NCBI GenBank assembly: GCA_013214545.1
Contig: JABSQB010000004.1
Span: 62,001 to 126,000 of the forward strand
Reading direction: 5' to 3'
Source: Henriciella sp.
GTDB lineage: Bacteria; Pseudomonadota; Alphaproteobacteria; Caulobacterales; Hyphomonadaceae
DNA length: 64,000 nt
How positions within the stretch are numbered: the first letter of the stretch is position 1; each line of letters opens with the position of its first letter. Both the position numbers and the translations under genes were made by a program. Of the stretch, positions 1-8,418 are shown in pieces. The notes beneath the pieces were generated by a model, which was not told the origin of the DNA, ran no database searches, and saw nothing but the letters and a program-made list of their open reading frames with translations.

Positions 1-608
1 CCTTCCGGCATCACCGTGAACTTCAGCAAGCCAGTGACCATCATATTGAAATCAACCCAGCGGAATGCATGGATGAGCGGCAATCGGTTCAGATAGCCAT
101 ATCCGATCGAGGTCACGACCCGGTGCATCATGTTTTCGATCTTGCCAAGATTGTTGGCGCGGAGCCATTCGCTGGTCGGCTGAGACAGGATGGCATTGGT
201 CTCAGAATCGTTTGCTTCCGCGCGGGCGATCAGGCGTTTGCGCAGCCTCAAATATTTCAGAACTTGCCAGAGAAAGCCCGGCCCTCCGCCATCGCGGATA
301 TAATCCATAAGCTCACGATCATCGATCCGTTGAGCCCGCAGGAACTTGCGTTTGATGCCCAGCTTCTTCATCTGTTTGAGGATGTATTTGTGCGACCAGA
401 TCGCATAGCATGTGCCGAATTCAACGATGTGGTCGCCAATCTCGGACGACAGGCACTTTCCCCCAACTTTCGAAGACGCCTCCAGCAAGATGACGTCCTT
501 GATGCCGCGATCGCGCAGCATCTTGGCCATGGTCAGGCCAGCGGGACCGGCGCCCAGGATAAGGTGGCTGGCGTGAGTTGAAGGGATCTGACTGGGTTCA
601 GGGGTCAT
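1..608 (-). CDS. FAD-dependent oxidoreductase, N-terminal part (cut by window edge)
   Basis: The reverse strand is open from an ATG at 608 to the window edge, giving about 202 residues with no stop. After a short polar N-terminus comes a hydrophobic beta strand and a GAGPAGL dinucleotide-binding loop near residues 19-25, followed by an acidic E residue (LLEAS) that usually binds the FAD ribose, and a VGGKC motif. This is the FAD-binding start of an amine-oxidase/flavin-monooxygenase-like protein; the substrate part is outside the window, so no finer function can be given. It is divergent from the thioesterase gene at 698 and the two share an AT-rich 89-bp promoter region. Confidence 0.8.
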   Translation of the reverse strand, partial: MTPEPSQIPSTHASHLILGAGPAGLTMAKMLRDRGIKDVILLEASSKVGGKCLSSEIGDHIVEFGTCYAIWSHKYILKQMKKLGIKRKFLRAQRIDDRELMDYIRDGGGPGFLWQVLKYLRLRKRLIARAEANDSETNAILSQPTSEWLRANNLGKIENMMHRVVTSIGYGYLNRLPLIHAFRWVDFNMMVTGLLKFTVMPE

Positions 609-697
609 TTAACGCAGTATAAAAATTAACATTGTAATTGATATAAAAATATCAACCTTGAGTGTCCCCCAACACTCGATTATAGATTGAGTTTAGT
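609..697. promoter_or_regulatory. Divergent AT-rich promoter region
   Basis: The 89 bp between the FAD oxidoreductase and thioesterase starts are clearly more AT-rich than their surroundings, with tracts such as ATATAAAAATAT near 640-652. Promoters for both genes must lie here or nearby; I cannot assign exact -35/-10 boxes. Confidence 0.4.
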
Positions 698-1249
698 ATG
701 GATCTGTTCTTTAGCCTTTTGTTAACTGTTTTTCGGACCTACCTTGGTCCGCGTGATGCAAATGTTTGGGATGGCACGCGCCATCACTTCAAGCCGAAGA
801 TTTGGGACCGCACAAGCAGCGGCCAGTTGTTTCCCTCTAGAATCCCTTCTTTTATCGATATTTCCCTTATCAATTTCTTTATTGGAACCCGGATGTCTGC
901 GGTCGTTCGCCGCAATGGCTGGATCCCGATTGTGATTAGCTCGGCGCAAACTCGTCAGCAATCAGCCATCCCGAACGGTGAGCTTGAAATTCACACGCGC
1001 GTCGTCGGCTGGGAGGATCAATATGTCGAGATCGAACATACCTGGTTTGATGAAACTGGCGCGGAAATCCTGAACTCGGTTTACCTCACGCGTGTCACTC
1101 ATGCTGGTCGAGACAAGATCACTGGCGCCGACATGCTGCGCGAACTTGGCGAGCCGCATGTTGAAAAACCCCTATCGCCGGTCGCGAGAGGGCTTCTGGA
1201 AGAGTATTTGCGGGTCAAAGACGCCAATCAGGCGCTAAGTCTTGCCTAA
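698..1249 (+). CDS. THEM6/4HBT-like thioesterase superfamily protein
   Basis: This 183-residue protein looks like a hot-dog-fold acyl-CoA thioesterase of the THEM6-like type. It starts with a hydrophobic stretch (residues 3-14), then has the spaced pattern typical of the family: a basic/aromatic segment, the strand region near residues 65-90, and a long strand rich in V/E/I/H (GWEDQYVEIEHTWF, about 107-120) followed by a second (VYLTRV). I see no unambiguous catalytic Asp motif, so the activity is an inference. It precedes fadD by 94 bp on the same strand, which fits a role in acyl-CoA turnover. Confidence 0.55.
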   Translation: MDLFFSLLLTVFRTYLGPRDANVWDGTRHHFKPKIWDRTSSGQLFPSRIPSFIDISLINFFIGTRMSAVVRRNGWIPIVISSAQTRQQSAIPNGELEIHTRVVGWEDQYVEIEHTWFDETGAEILNSVYLTRVTHAGRDKITGADMLRELGEPHVEKPLSPVARGLLEEYLRVKDANQALSLA

Positions 1250-1343
1250 TCGTTTCCAGTCCATCAACAAATTCAAAACACAACTGTAACGAGATTCAAA
1301 GCTTGCTTCGCTAGGGTCGGTCTTTCCCAATCTGGAAAGCACC

Positions 1344-3011
1344 ATGGCTGTCTCAACTGTTTCTCAAATTGTCCCAAATCACGACCTCTCCATCGCCCTC
1401 GAGCCTGGTCGGCTGCATGAAAAGATCTTCGAAGCGGCAAGCGCCTATGGCGACGCGCCGTTTCTGACGACGGCCCTGCCAAATGGTCAGTCACAGACCA
1501 CCGATTTCAAGACCGCGATCCAGGCTGCGCAGAAGCTCGCGCGCCACCTTCGGGAAGATCTCGGTTATGAACAAGGCGATGTCGTGGCGATCCAGTCGCC
1601 CAATTGCACGTCCTACATTGTCAGCCTGCTCGGCGTTTATCTCGCTGGCCTCACCATAACCAATGTGAATCCGCTCTATACCGCTGCTGAAACGCGCCGG
1701 CAGCTTAAGGACAGCAAGGCGCGGTGTCTGATCGGGTCGACAATCTTTTCAGAGATGATGGAAGACGCGATTGAAGGCACGAATGTCGATCAGGTGATAT
1801 CCATCTCGCTGACAGATTTCTTCAGCCCGCTGAGCCGTAGCTTCCTCGATTTCATGCTGCGCCGGGTCAAGAAATTGGATCGACCCTTTGTTGGCAATCA
1901 TGTCCGCCTGACCGAGATTCTCGCCGCTGAAGCGCCGCATCGCGTTCGATATGTCGACACCCTCGAGCCGACGCGCGACACGATCTATCAGTATTCCGGC
2001 GGCACCACCGGCGTCTCCAAAGGCGTCCGCCTGACTGAACAGGGCCTGATGAGCAACATTGCGCAATTCGCGATCGCCTCGCCGGAGCTTCTCAATACGC
2101 CGCGTCAGACCATGCTGCTGGCCCTGCCCGTCTACCATGTCTTCGGGATGCTCGCTTCTGTCATCGCGATCACCAATGGTGGCCACCTGGTCCTGATCCC
2201 GAATCCGCGACCCCTGACCAATATGAAGCCCGCCTTCAAGAAGTTTAAGCCCGACTATTTCCCGGGTGTGAACACCCTGTTCGAAAAGCTGCTTGAAGAA
2301 GACTGGTTCCTGGAACATGGTCGCAGCCTCAAGATTACGATTTCCGGCGCAGCGTCCCTGCATGATCAGATTGCGCGCCGCTGGATGGAGGCTACCGGTT
2401 CCAATATCATCGAAGGCTATGGCATGACCGAGGCGACGACGCTGATTGCTGTGCGCGACCATTCCAAGCGCGCCGACAAGGGCTCTGCCGGATCGCCACT
2501 GCCAGGCACAGAAGTGCGTATTCTCAGCAATGACGCTCTGACTATGGCGCCCAACATTGTCGGCGAGATCGTAATTTCCGGCCCGCAAGTGATGACCGGC
2601 TATCTTGGCCGCGAACAGGAAACCAAGGCGTCTTACCATGGCGACTGGTTTAAAACCGGTGACATGGGCCAGTTCGACAAGGCCGGGGATCTGCACATTG
2701 TTGATCGCTGCAAGGACATGGTCCTGGTCAGCGGATTCAACGTGTTTCCGAACGAAGTGGATGAAGTGCTGAGCGCATGCCCTGGCGTGGGCGAAGCGGC
2801 GAGCGCCGGCATTCGCGGCGAAGATGGCAGCGAGACCTTGCATGCTTTCGTGGTAAAAGGCGACGAGGCGCTCCGCGAGGTCGACATTCTCGCTTACTGC
2901 CGCGACCACCTGACCGGATACAAGGTACCGCGCGAAGTCCATTTCATCGACGAGTTGCCAAAGAACCCGATCGGCAAAATCTTGCGCCGCAAGCTGCAGG
3001 ACTGCTTGTAG
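1344..3011 (+). CDS. fadD: Long-chain fatty acid-CoA ligase
   Basis: This 555-residue AMP-forming ligase activates free fatty acids to acyl-CoA for beta-oxidation or lipid synthesis. The P-loop motif YSGGTTGVSKG lies near residues 217-227, the adenine-binding GYGMTEAT motif near 357-364, the TGD motif in WFKTGD near 437, and the C-terminal hinge and catalytic lysine in NPIGKILRRKL at the end. Length matches FadD proteins (about 550-560 residues). It lies between a thioesterase-like gene and a DUF1214/DUF1254 pair on the same strand. Confidence 0.93.
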   Translation: MAVSTVSQIVPNHDLSIALEPGRLHEKIFEAASAYGDAPFLTTALPNGQSQTTDFKTAIQAAQKLARHLREDLGYEQGDVVAIQSPNCTSYIVSLLGVYLAGLTITNVNPLYTAAETRRQLKDSKARCLIGSTIFSEMMEDAIEGTNVDQVISISLTDFFSPLSRSFLDFMLRRVKKLDRPFVGNHVRLTEILAAEAPHRVRYVDTLEPTRDTIYQYSGGTTGVSKGVRLTEQGLMSNIAQFAIASPELLNTPRQTMLLALPVYHVFGMLASVIAITNGGHLVLIPNPRPLTNMKPAFKKFKPDYFPGVNTLFEKLLEEDWFLEHGRSLKITISGAASLHDQIARRWMEATGSNIIEGYGMTEATTLIAVRDHSKRADKGSAGSPLPGTEVRILSNDALTMAPNIVGEIVISGPQVMTGYLGREQETKASYHGDWFKTGDMGQFDKAGDLHIVDRCKDMVLVSGFNVFPNEVDEVLSACPGVGEAASAGIRGEDGSETLHAFVVKGDEALREVDILAYCRDHLTGYKVPREVHFIDELPKNPIGKILRRKLQDCL

Positions 3012-3084
3012 GCCCCGGGGTCAGATCTGGCCAAAGCCTGATTTGTTCAGTAGCAATTTCCGTCATAGTGGCGGGAGAACAGCG

Positions 3085-3684
3085 TTGAAGTACGCAGCAA
3101 TTCTACTGGGTGCGGTTATCATCGTCGCGGCGTCCTTCTTTGCGGCGCGTGCGATCACCGTAAACAGTCTGACCAATCATAACTCGATCTTTGATGCATT
3201 CGAGGATGTCGACGGCACCTGGATGTACTCAGACAAAATCGGCGCCGCTGCGGCCTCAAGCGTCGAACGCGCCCGCGTCGCGATTGGTGGCCCTTTGGGC
3301 CTCTCCTCAAAGGAAGCGGTCTATTTCATTGCGACCCGGGACGATGCCGGCGAGCCACTTCGCTCCCAATGCAGCTATCGCGTCACCGGCGTCCCAATCG
3401 ACACAAGATGGTGGTCCCTCACGCTGTATGACAGCGTCACCCAGCACTATGTCCCGAATGCTGAAAACCGATCGAGCTGGAACAGTATCTCTACGCCACG
3501 GACCGAGACCGGCAATTGGGTCATCAATGTTGGGCCTGATCCGCAAGACAGCGCCTGGTTACGCACGCAAGAGGCGCCGGATCAGTCTTTTGAACTGATG
3601 ATTCGCGTCTACAATCCAAGTGCTGCAACGCGCGCAGTTTTGCCAATTATCGATCTGCCGACAGTGGAGCGCGTGTCATGCTGA
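3085..3684 (+). CDS. DUF1214 domain protein, membrane-anchored
   Basis: I place the start at the TTG at 3085 because GCGGGAG lies 7 bp upstream; the longer reading from 3043 has no such site and adds a charged leader. The 199-residue product starts with a single transmembrane helix (YAAILLGAVIIVAASFFAA) and continues with a DUF1214-type beta-rich domain, including the WWSLTLYD and NWVINVGP segments typical of that family. The rest is predicted to lie in the periplasm. The function is unknown. It overlaps the downstream DUF1254 gene by 7 bp, so the two are probably translated together. Confidence 0.72.
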   Translation: MKYAAILLGAVIIVAASFFAARAITVNSLTNHNSIFDAFEDVDGTWMYSDKIGAAAASSVERARVAIGGPLGLSSKEAVYFIATRDDAGEPLRSQCSYRVTGVPIDTRWWSLTLYDSVTQHYVPNAENRSSWNSISTPRTETGNWVINVGPDPQDSAWLRTQEAPDQSFELMIRVYNPSAATRAVLPIIDLPTVERVSC

Positions 3685-4214
3685 ATCGGTTTCTCGTTTA
3701 CGTTCTCGGCGCGATCGTTTTAGCGACAGCAACATTTATGCTCACGCGGAACCTCGTTATTTCGCAAGCACCGGTAAAGGTGATGTCGACGATAGAGACC
3801 CGTATCGCGGCAGGCGCAGGTGGTTGGAACGCCTGTTTCCACAACCAAGTCTATGGCCCGCGCGCCAATGCGGCGCGGCGCGCCAATCCGGACAGCATTA
3901 TCAGCTCGATGGCTTACGATCTGTCTGATGGTCCGGTTCGCATCTCTGGCGAGACTTGGCCGCGCTATTGGTCGATTTCCTTCTATCAGCAGAATTCAGA
4001 CAATTTCTTCGTGATGAATGATCAGGAACTGCCGGACCGCACCTTTGATTTCGTTCTGGCGCTGGACAGCCATGAGACGGGCGCGCTCGGCGGTACGCCG
4101 ATCATATCGCCGACGGCAAAAGGCATCATGTTGATCCGGCGTTTCGCGGCTGATTCAGACGACATGCCTGGCATCATCGCCAATCAAGAGGCGCTGACCT
4201 GCGCGCCGGCCTAG
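3678..4214 (+). CDS. DUF1254-family membrane-anchored protein
   Basis: The 178-residue product has an N-terminal transmembrane helix (FLVYVLGAIVLATATFML) and a periplasmic domain that resembles the short DUF1254 proteins partnering DUF1214 in alphaproteobacteria. In many other bacteria the two domains are fused in one polypeptide; here they are split and overlap by 7 bp (3678-3684). The segment SDGPVRISGETWPRYWSIS is the best conserved-looking part. It is followed by a strong terminator at 4240. No enzymatic activity can be read from the sequence. Confidence 0.68.
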   Translation: MLNRFLVYVLGAIVLATATFMLTRNLVISQAPVKVMSTIETRIAAGAGGWNACFHNQVYGPRANAARRANPDSIISSMAYDLSDGPVRISGETWPRYWSISFYQQNSDNFFVMNDQELPDRTFDFVLALDSHETGALGGTPIISPTAKGIMLIRRFAADSDDMPGIIANQEALTCAPA

Positions 4215-4239
4215 ATAACTGTTCCTGAACCACAAACAA

Positions 4240-4271
4240 AAAGCCCCCGTGCCTTTCGGCACGGGGGCTTT
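4240..4271. terminator. Bidirectional rho-independent terminator
   Basis: A 14-bp perfect stem (4240-4253 with 4258-4271) around a TTTC loop, with A-rich and T-rich flanks, sits between the convergent DUF1254 gene (+) and rpsU (-). It can end transcription in both directions. Confidence 0.9.
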
Positions 4272-4291
4272 CAACCGGTTGAGCCTATCGA

Positions 4292-4501
4292 CTAGACGAG
4301 GCCCTCACGCTGGGCGCGCTTCCGAGCAAGTTTGCGAGCGCGGCGCACAGCTTCGGCCTTCTGGCGAGCCTTCTTTTCAGATGGCTTTTCGAAATAGGTG
4401 CGGGATTTCATTTCACGGAACAGGCCTTCACGCTGCATCTTCTTCTTCAGCGCGCGCAGGGCTTGTTCGACATTATTGTCGCGAACGGTAATCTGAATAA
4501 T
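4292..4501 (-). CDS. rpsU: 30S ribosomal protein S21, probable ATT start
   Basis: The product is the small basic S21 protein of the alphaproteobacterial type, with [20 protein letters not shown] near the start and the basic C-terminal helix [14 protein letters not shown]21 helps initiation on the 30S subunit by contacting the 3' end of 16S rRNA. No ATG or GTG is in frame. The TTG at 4507 is only 2 bp from the GGAG at 4510-4513, while the ATT at 4501 is 8 bp away and gives [10 protein letters not shown], which lines up with the M-x-Q-I-x-V-R-D-N-N start usual in relatives. I therefore prefer the ATT start (69 residues), with TTG (71 residues) as the alternative. Confidence 0.95.
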   Translation of the reverse strand: MIQITVRDNNVEQALRALKKKMQREGLFREMKSRTYFEKPSEKKARQKAEAVRRARKLARKRAQREGLV

Positions 4502-4624
4502 GGTCAACTCTCCATAAAATCGGGGCAGGACAGACCTGCAAGTGTGCGGTTGTGGCCTATAGGGGCCGAAACAAGCCGCGCCTATAACATGTGGATAAGG
4601 CCTTGCCTATCCCCGGAGTCAGAT

Positions 4625-5260
4625 ATGGGCATACCATCTGAAAAATTGCGAGATCGCTGGCTCGATGCGCTCTTGCCCGAAGTTGAGAAAACCGGGTGGA
4701 CGGTTGGCGCGATGCGCCGAGCTGCAGCAGAGACAGGTCTTTCCGCAGGCGAGCAGGCGCTCGCCGCCCCAAACGGGATTACCGACCTGATCGACCATTT
4801 CTTTGAGCGCTCAGCGGATCAGATGCTTGAAACACTCGCGACCGAAGATTTGGGCGCGATGCGCACGCATGAACGCGTCGCGGCAGGCTTACTCGCCTGG
4901 CTAGAGGCGCTCGACCCATATAAATCAGCCGTTCGCAAGGCGGCTGGCCGCGGCCTTCTGCCTTGGGGTGCAGGCGCGGCGGTCAAACGGATCTGGACAA
5001 TCGCTGACACGATCTGGGAAGCGGCGGGTGACACGGCAACCGATTACAATCGCCAGACCAAACGCGCATTGTTGAGCGCTGTGATCCCGCCAATCGTCTT
5101 GCACTGGCTGCATAATGATGACCCGGAGCGCTTGGAGCTGTTCATCGAGCGAAGGCTTCAGCGGGCCATGAAACTAGGACAGGCGGGCGGCAAAATTCTG
5201 GGCCCGGTTCTCGATTTTGTCGAGCAAACGCGCGCGGGGCGTAAGCGGCGCGAGCCGTAA
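4625..5260 (+). CDS. coq9: COQ9 family protein (ubiquinone biosynthesis)
   Basis: This 211-residue protein matches COQ9, an accessory lipid-binding protein of ubiquinone synthesis with a TetR-like fold. The N-terminal helices resemble a TetR domain (RDRWLDALLPEVEKTGWT) and the C-terminal part has the characteristic WEAAGDTATDYNRQTKRALL segment near residues 140-159. The ATG at 4625 is chosen because GGAG lies 6 bp upstream; the longer reading frame from 4463 runs over the rpsU promoter. A TetR regulator gene follows 89 bp downstream. Confidence 0.85.
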   Translation: MGIPSEKLRDRWLDALLPEVEKTGWTVGAMRRAAAETGLSAGEQALAAPNGITDLIDHFFERSADQMLETLATEDLGAMRTHERVAAGLLAWLEALDPYKSAVRKAAGRGLLPWGAGAAVKRIWTIADTIWEAAGDTATDYNRQTKRALLSAVIPPIVLHWLHNDDPERLELFIERRLQRAMKLGQAGGKILGPVLDFVEQTRAGRKRREP

Positions 5261-5293
5261 CAAATACAGCAGATCGCACATTCGGGTTGCGTT

Positions 5294-5309
5294 CCGTTGA
5301 TCTCAACGG
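5294..5309. promoter_or_regulatory. 16-bp palindrome, candidate TetR operator
   Basis: CCGTTGA and TCAACGG form a perfect 7-bp inverted repeat around a 2-bp spacer, 40 bp upstream of the TetR-family start at 5350. Position and symmetry fit an autoregulatory operator; this is an inference. Confidence 0.45.
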
Positions 5310-5349
5310 CTAGAAACATCGACCCGGAAACAAATTGGCGGGAGGGCCA

Positions 5350-5967
5350 ATGCCGCGACCAGCTGGCGTTCGAAATCATAACTTTGAGGCAAAGCGGACC
5401 GCGCTTCTGGATACGCTGACAGAATTTGCCTTACAGGATGATTTGCGCCGTCCGTCGCTGCGCCAGTTCGCCCTTGCGGCCGGAGCTTCCGAGCCGACCC
5501 TCCGTCACTATTTCAGAGATCGCCAAGGTGTGGTGATCGCCATCCTGCAGCATATCAACACGCGCGCGCTTCCGCTCTGGGAGGTCATCAAGACCGGCGC
5601 GGAAGACACCGCAACAGCGGTGGATGAGTATTTCCGTGTCACCGAAGCGGGTTTGACCCATGGTGGATTTGCGCGTGCGCATGCGTTTGGTCTGATCGAG
5701 GGCATGGCCGACGAAGTGGTGGGGCAAGCCTATCTCGAATTCTTGCTCGATCCTGCGCTGGAGGCGGTGTCGGAGAAAATGGATGCAACGCCTGGACGAC
5801 CCGAAACCACGATCGAGCGCAAAGCCTCAGCCTTCATGATGCTCTCGCCGATCCTCGTCATGACGCTGCATCAACAGCTTCTCGGCGGCAAAGAAGCCTC
5901 TCCGATTGATACCAATGCGTTCATGAAACTGATGCAGACTTGGCTGGCCTCAGGTCTCAGCCAATAG
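5350..5967 (+). CDS. TetR family transcriptional regulator
   Basis: The 205-residue product has a TetR-type N-terminal helix-turn-helix: RPSLRQFALAAGASEPTLRHYF near residues 33-54, where the recognition helix and the final HYF are typical of the family. The remaining helices would form the ligand and dimer domain. The ATG at 5350 is preceded by GGGAGG (5340-5345). The gene lies downstream of coq9 and its 3' end overlaps the convergent threonine aldolase by 18 bp. A perfect palindrome at 5294-5309 may be its own operator. The ligand is not known. Confidence 0.83.
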   Translation: MPRPAGVRNHNFEAKRTALLDTLTEFALQDDLRRPSLRQFALAAGASEPTLRHYFRDRQGVVIAILQHINTRALPLWEVIKTGAEDTATAVDEYFRVTEAGLTHGGFARAHAFGLIEGMADEVVGQAYLEFLLDPALEAVSEKMDATPGRPETTIERKASAFMMLSPILVMTLHQQLLGGKEASPIDTNAFMKLMQTWLASGLSQ

Positions 5968-6978
5968 CTCGCGCATCGCATCCAGATCGCTTTGCGGTGT
6001 CGCCCAGGAACACACGAACCGATAAGGTCCGCCTGGCCAAGGATAGCATTTTACGCCGGCTTTGATGATCCGAGCTTCAATCTCTTTAGGCAGAACGCAG
6101 AACACTTCGTTCCCAGCTGTTGGATAGGCGAGTGACACGCCAGGTTGAGCGCACAGCAAATTGGCGAGCTCTTTTGCGCTCTGATTGGCATTCGCGGCGA
6201 GGGAGAGCCACAAATCATCTGTCAGCATGGCTTCGGCTTGCGCCGCCAGGAATCGCATCTTGGGAGGCATATGCCCCGATCGCTTGGCGCGGGCCTGTAG
6301 CCGTCCGAAAGCAGCACGCATTTTGCCAAAGAGAAGAATAATCTCGCAGCCGATGGCGCCCGTCTTGGTTAGCCCAAGGGTCAGCACGTCGATCCCGGCT
6401 TTCCAACTCATCTCCGCCGGGCTTGCGCCGGTCGAGACCAGCGCGTTGCCGAGCCGCGCGCCATCCAGATGCGTATTCAGACCCTCCGCTTTCGCCAGTT
6501 CGGCATAATGCGCGACCTGAGCCGCGGGGTAAGCGGTCCCGCATTCGGTCAAATTAGTGAGCGATAGGGTTTCCAGCGGCGTTTCGTGGACAAAGTCAGG
6601 ATTGTTGAGCGCCAATGCCTGTCGAAGTGCCTCTTCATCGATCTGCGCCCCGTGACCGGGCAGCAGCCGCAATTTCGCGCCGCCGGTAAAGAACTCCGGA
6701 GCGCCGCGTTCATCCCGCTCAATATGCGCCTCTTCGTGGCAGGCGATTGCTCCGATTGGAGAACACAGCACCGATAGAGCCAATGCGTTTGACGCCGTTC
6801 CGCTGGCGCAGATCCAGAAATCGAAATCCTCGGTTTCAAACAGGGTCGCAAGCAAGGCGCGTAAGCGGGCAGTGACCGCGTCGCCGCCATAGCTTGGTTC
6901 ATTGCCTTGGTTGGCAGCGGCAATCGCCTCAATCACCTTTGGGTGGGCTGGCGCCGCGGTGTCTGATGAGAAATTCAT
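5950..6978 (-). CDS. Low-specificity threonine aldolase-like PLP enzyme
   Basis: The 342-residue protein has the beta-eliminating lyase fold of threonine aldolases, which split threonine or allo-threonine into glycine and acetaldehyde. Visible features are NFSSDTAAPAHP at the start, the GGDAVTARLRALLATLFE helix, the HIERDERGAPEFF segment, the LDGARLGNAL motif with the PLP-binding Asp, and the Schiff-base Lys in GLTKTGAIG near residue 210. The start lies 3 bp after the stop of the upstream SDR gene, so both are probably one transcript. The 3' end overlaps the TetR gene. Confidence 0.85.
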   Translation of the reverse strand: MNFSSDTAAPAHPKVIEAIAAANQGNEPSYGGDAVTARLRALLATLFETEDFDFWICASGTASNALALSVLCSPIGAIACHEEAHIERDERGAPEFFTGGAKLRLLPGHGAQIDEEALRQALALNNPDFVHETPLETLSLTNLTECGTAYPAAQVAHYAELAKAEGLNTHLDGARLGNALVSTGASPAEMSWKAGIDVLTLGLTKTGAIGCEIILLFGKMRAAFGRLQARAKRSGHMPPKMRFLAAQAEAMLTDDLWLSLAANANQSAKELANLLCAQPGVSLAYPTAGNEVFCVLPKEIEARIIKAGVKCYPWPGGPYRFVCSWATPQSDLDAMRELLAET

Positions 6979-6981
6979 GGA

Positions 6982-7752
6982 TTACAGCGTCACATCTGGC
7001 GTTTGCCACATCAGATGCTGCCCGCCATCACTGGCGATCAGCTGACCAGTAATGCTGTCAGCTTCGATCAGATATCGCAGGGTTTTGACGATCTCGCCTG
7101 GATTTGAGCCCTGTTGAGTCAGTGTCGCTTGAGCTTCGGCGGCGAATTCGCCGGGCTTCTGATGGACGTTTTCCAAGGTCGGACCGGGCCCGATACCATT
7201 GACCCGGATGTTTGGGGCAAACGACTGCGCCATCGTGCGCGTGGCGGTCCAGAGGGCTGACTTTGACAATGTGTAGGTGAAGAATAGCGGATTGAGCTTC
7301 AGTACCCGCATATCGATCATGTTTACGATGAGGCCGGCTTCATCCTGCGGCAGGGCCCGAGCAAAATGCTGCGCCAGCAGGACCGGTGCGCGCAGGTTGG
7401 GACCCATGTGAAAGTCCCAATTCTTGCGCAAATGCTCGAGCGCGGTGTCGTCTTCAAACGTGGAGGCTGAATTGACCAGCATGGTCAGCGGACCGCCTAG
7501 CGCCTCATGCGCAGCGCGTTCGAGTGTGGCGGTCTGTTCTTCGCTGGAAAGGTCGGCTTGGACCAGTTCGGCCTGACCGCCAGCCGCTCTGATCGTCTCT
7601 GCGGTGGCTTCTGCGCCGGTTTTTGAGCCGCGATAATGGACTGCGACGGACCAGCCATCTTCACCCAGGGCTTCGGCCATCGCCTTGCCTAGACGCGCGC
7701 CAGCGCCAGTGACAAGTGCACGTTTGGGGCCCTCTGATACACGCAGCGGCAT
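6982..7752 (-). CDS. FolM/pteridine-reductase-like short-chain dehydrogenase
   Basis: This 256-residue SDR has the cofactor motif TGAGARLGKAMA at residues 15-26 and the catalytic Y-x3-K in YTLSK. Instead of the usual NNAG motif it has NSAS (LVNSAST), which is typical of pteridine reductases and FolM dihydromonapterin reductase, so a role in reduced-pterin metabolism is likely but not proven. The gene is followed after 3 bp by the aldolase and preceded after 33 bp by a 28-codon microprotein ORF on the same strand. Confidence 0.8.
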   Translation of the reverse strand: MPLRVSEGPKRALVTGAGARLGKAMAEALGEDGWSVAVHYRGSKTGAEATAETIRAAGGQAELVQADLSSEEQTATLERAAHEALGGPLTMLVNSASTFEDDTALEHLRKNWDFHMGPNLRAPVLLAQHFARALPQDEAGLIVNMIDMRVLKLNPLFFTYTLSKSALWTATRTMAQSFAPNIRVNGIGPGPTLENVHQKPGEFAAEAQATLTQQGSNPGEIVKTLRYLIEADSITGQLIASDGGQHLMWQTPDVTL

Positions 7753-7785
7753 TGAAATCCTCTTAGGTCAGTGAGGATTTTCCGC

Positions 7786-7872
7786 TTAGTCGAAGCGACG
7801 GAAATCAATCAGGTTGAGAATTCCAAAAACAGCCACAGTGGCCAGAATGGCCCAGATAGATGCGTGGATCAT
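7786..7872 (-). CDS. Candidate 28-residue single-span membrane microprotein
   Basis: A short frame starts at ATG 7872 and ends at TAA 7786-7788. The product begins MIHAS, has a hydrophobic stretch of about 18 residues (IWAILATVAVFGILNLI) and ends with the charged tail DFRRFD, giving a clear single-span inside-positive pattern. GAGG lies 9 bp before the ATG. It would be the first gene of the SDR-aldolase unit. I do not recognise a family; the coding assignment rests on composition, the ribosome binding site and position. Confidence 0.45.
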   Translation of the reverse strand: MIHASIWAILATVAVFGILNLIDFRRFD

Positions 7873-7959
7873 GGCAACAGCCCTCAAATAAACTTGCGTC
7901 CTGTTAGACTGTCTTTATCGATTTGGCGAGCCCTGAAGCTGAATTCGTGGTGTCGCATC

Positions 7960-8418
7960 TTGATTGATTTGAGAACGCAGCTGTTTCGAACCTGGTTTCG
8001 CTTATCGCGTCCCATGACACTGGGCGTGCGCGGCGTCGTCGAGAATGCGCGCGGTGAGGTTCTTCTGGTCCGTCATACCTACACCAAAGGCCTGTTTCTG
8101 CCCGGCGGCGGCGTCGAGCGCGGCGAGACGACGGAGGAATCGCTAAGGCGGGAGCTGGAAGAAGAAGGTGGCGTCAAAGTCACCCGCACGCCTGAACTGA
8201 TTGGGGTGTTTTCTAACCACCGCGTCTTTCGCAATGATCATGTCCTGCTTTACCGGGTGCGTAGCGATGCGTGGGTCGCAGGTGGCGATCCGATTGGGCG
8301 GGAAATTTCCGAGATTCTTTGGTGTGATCCAAGGATTCCGCCTGAAGACACGACCCCGGGAACGCAGCGCCGCCTGCGTGAGCTGTTTTACAGCGAACCG
8401 CCGTCTCTCATGTGGTGA
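7960..8418 (+). CDS. Nudix hydrolase
   Basis: The Nudix box is visible as GGGVERGETTEESLRRELEEEGG, matching the G-x5-E-x7-R-E-x2-E-E-x-G pattern that binds Mg2+ in nucleoside-diphosphate hydrolases. The N-terminal helix (RTQLFRTWFRLSRPMTLGVRG) resembles a family of short alphaproteobacterial Nudix proteins and makes the TTG at 7960 a better start than the internal ATG at 8014, but no good ribosome binding site supports either. The substrate is unknown. The stop is 1 bp from the end of a convergent microprotein ORF. Confidence 0.75.
   Translation: MIDLRTQLFRTWFRLSRPMTLGVRGVVENARGEVLLVRHTYTKGLFLPGGGVERGETTEESLRRELEEEGGVKVTRTPELIGVFSNHRVFRNDHVLLYRVRSDAWVAGGDPIGREISEILWCDPRIPPEDTTPGTQRRLRELFYSEPPSLMW

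Noticed and set aside
1749-2942. Open frame of 397 codons on the reverse strand inside fadD
   Set aside because: It is the antisense of a clear ligase gene; the predicted product has no motif, and long antisense frames are common at this codon bias.
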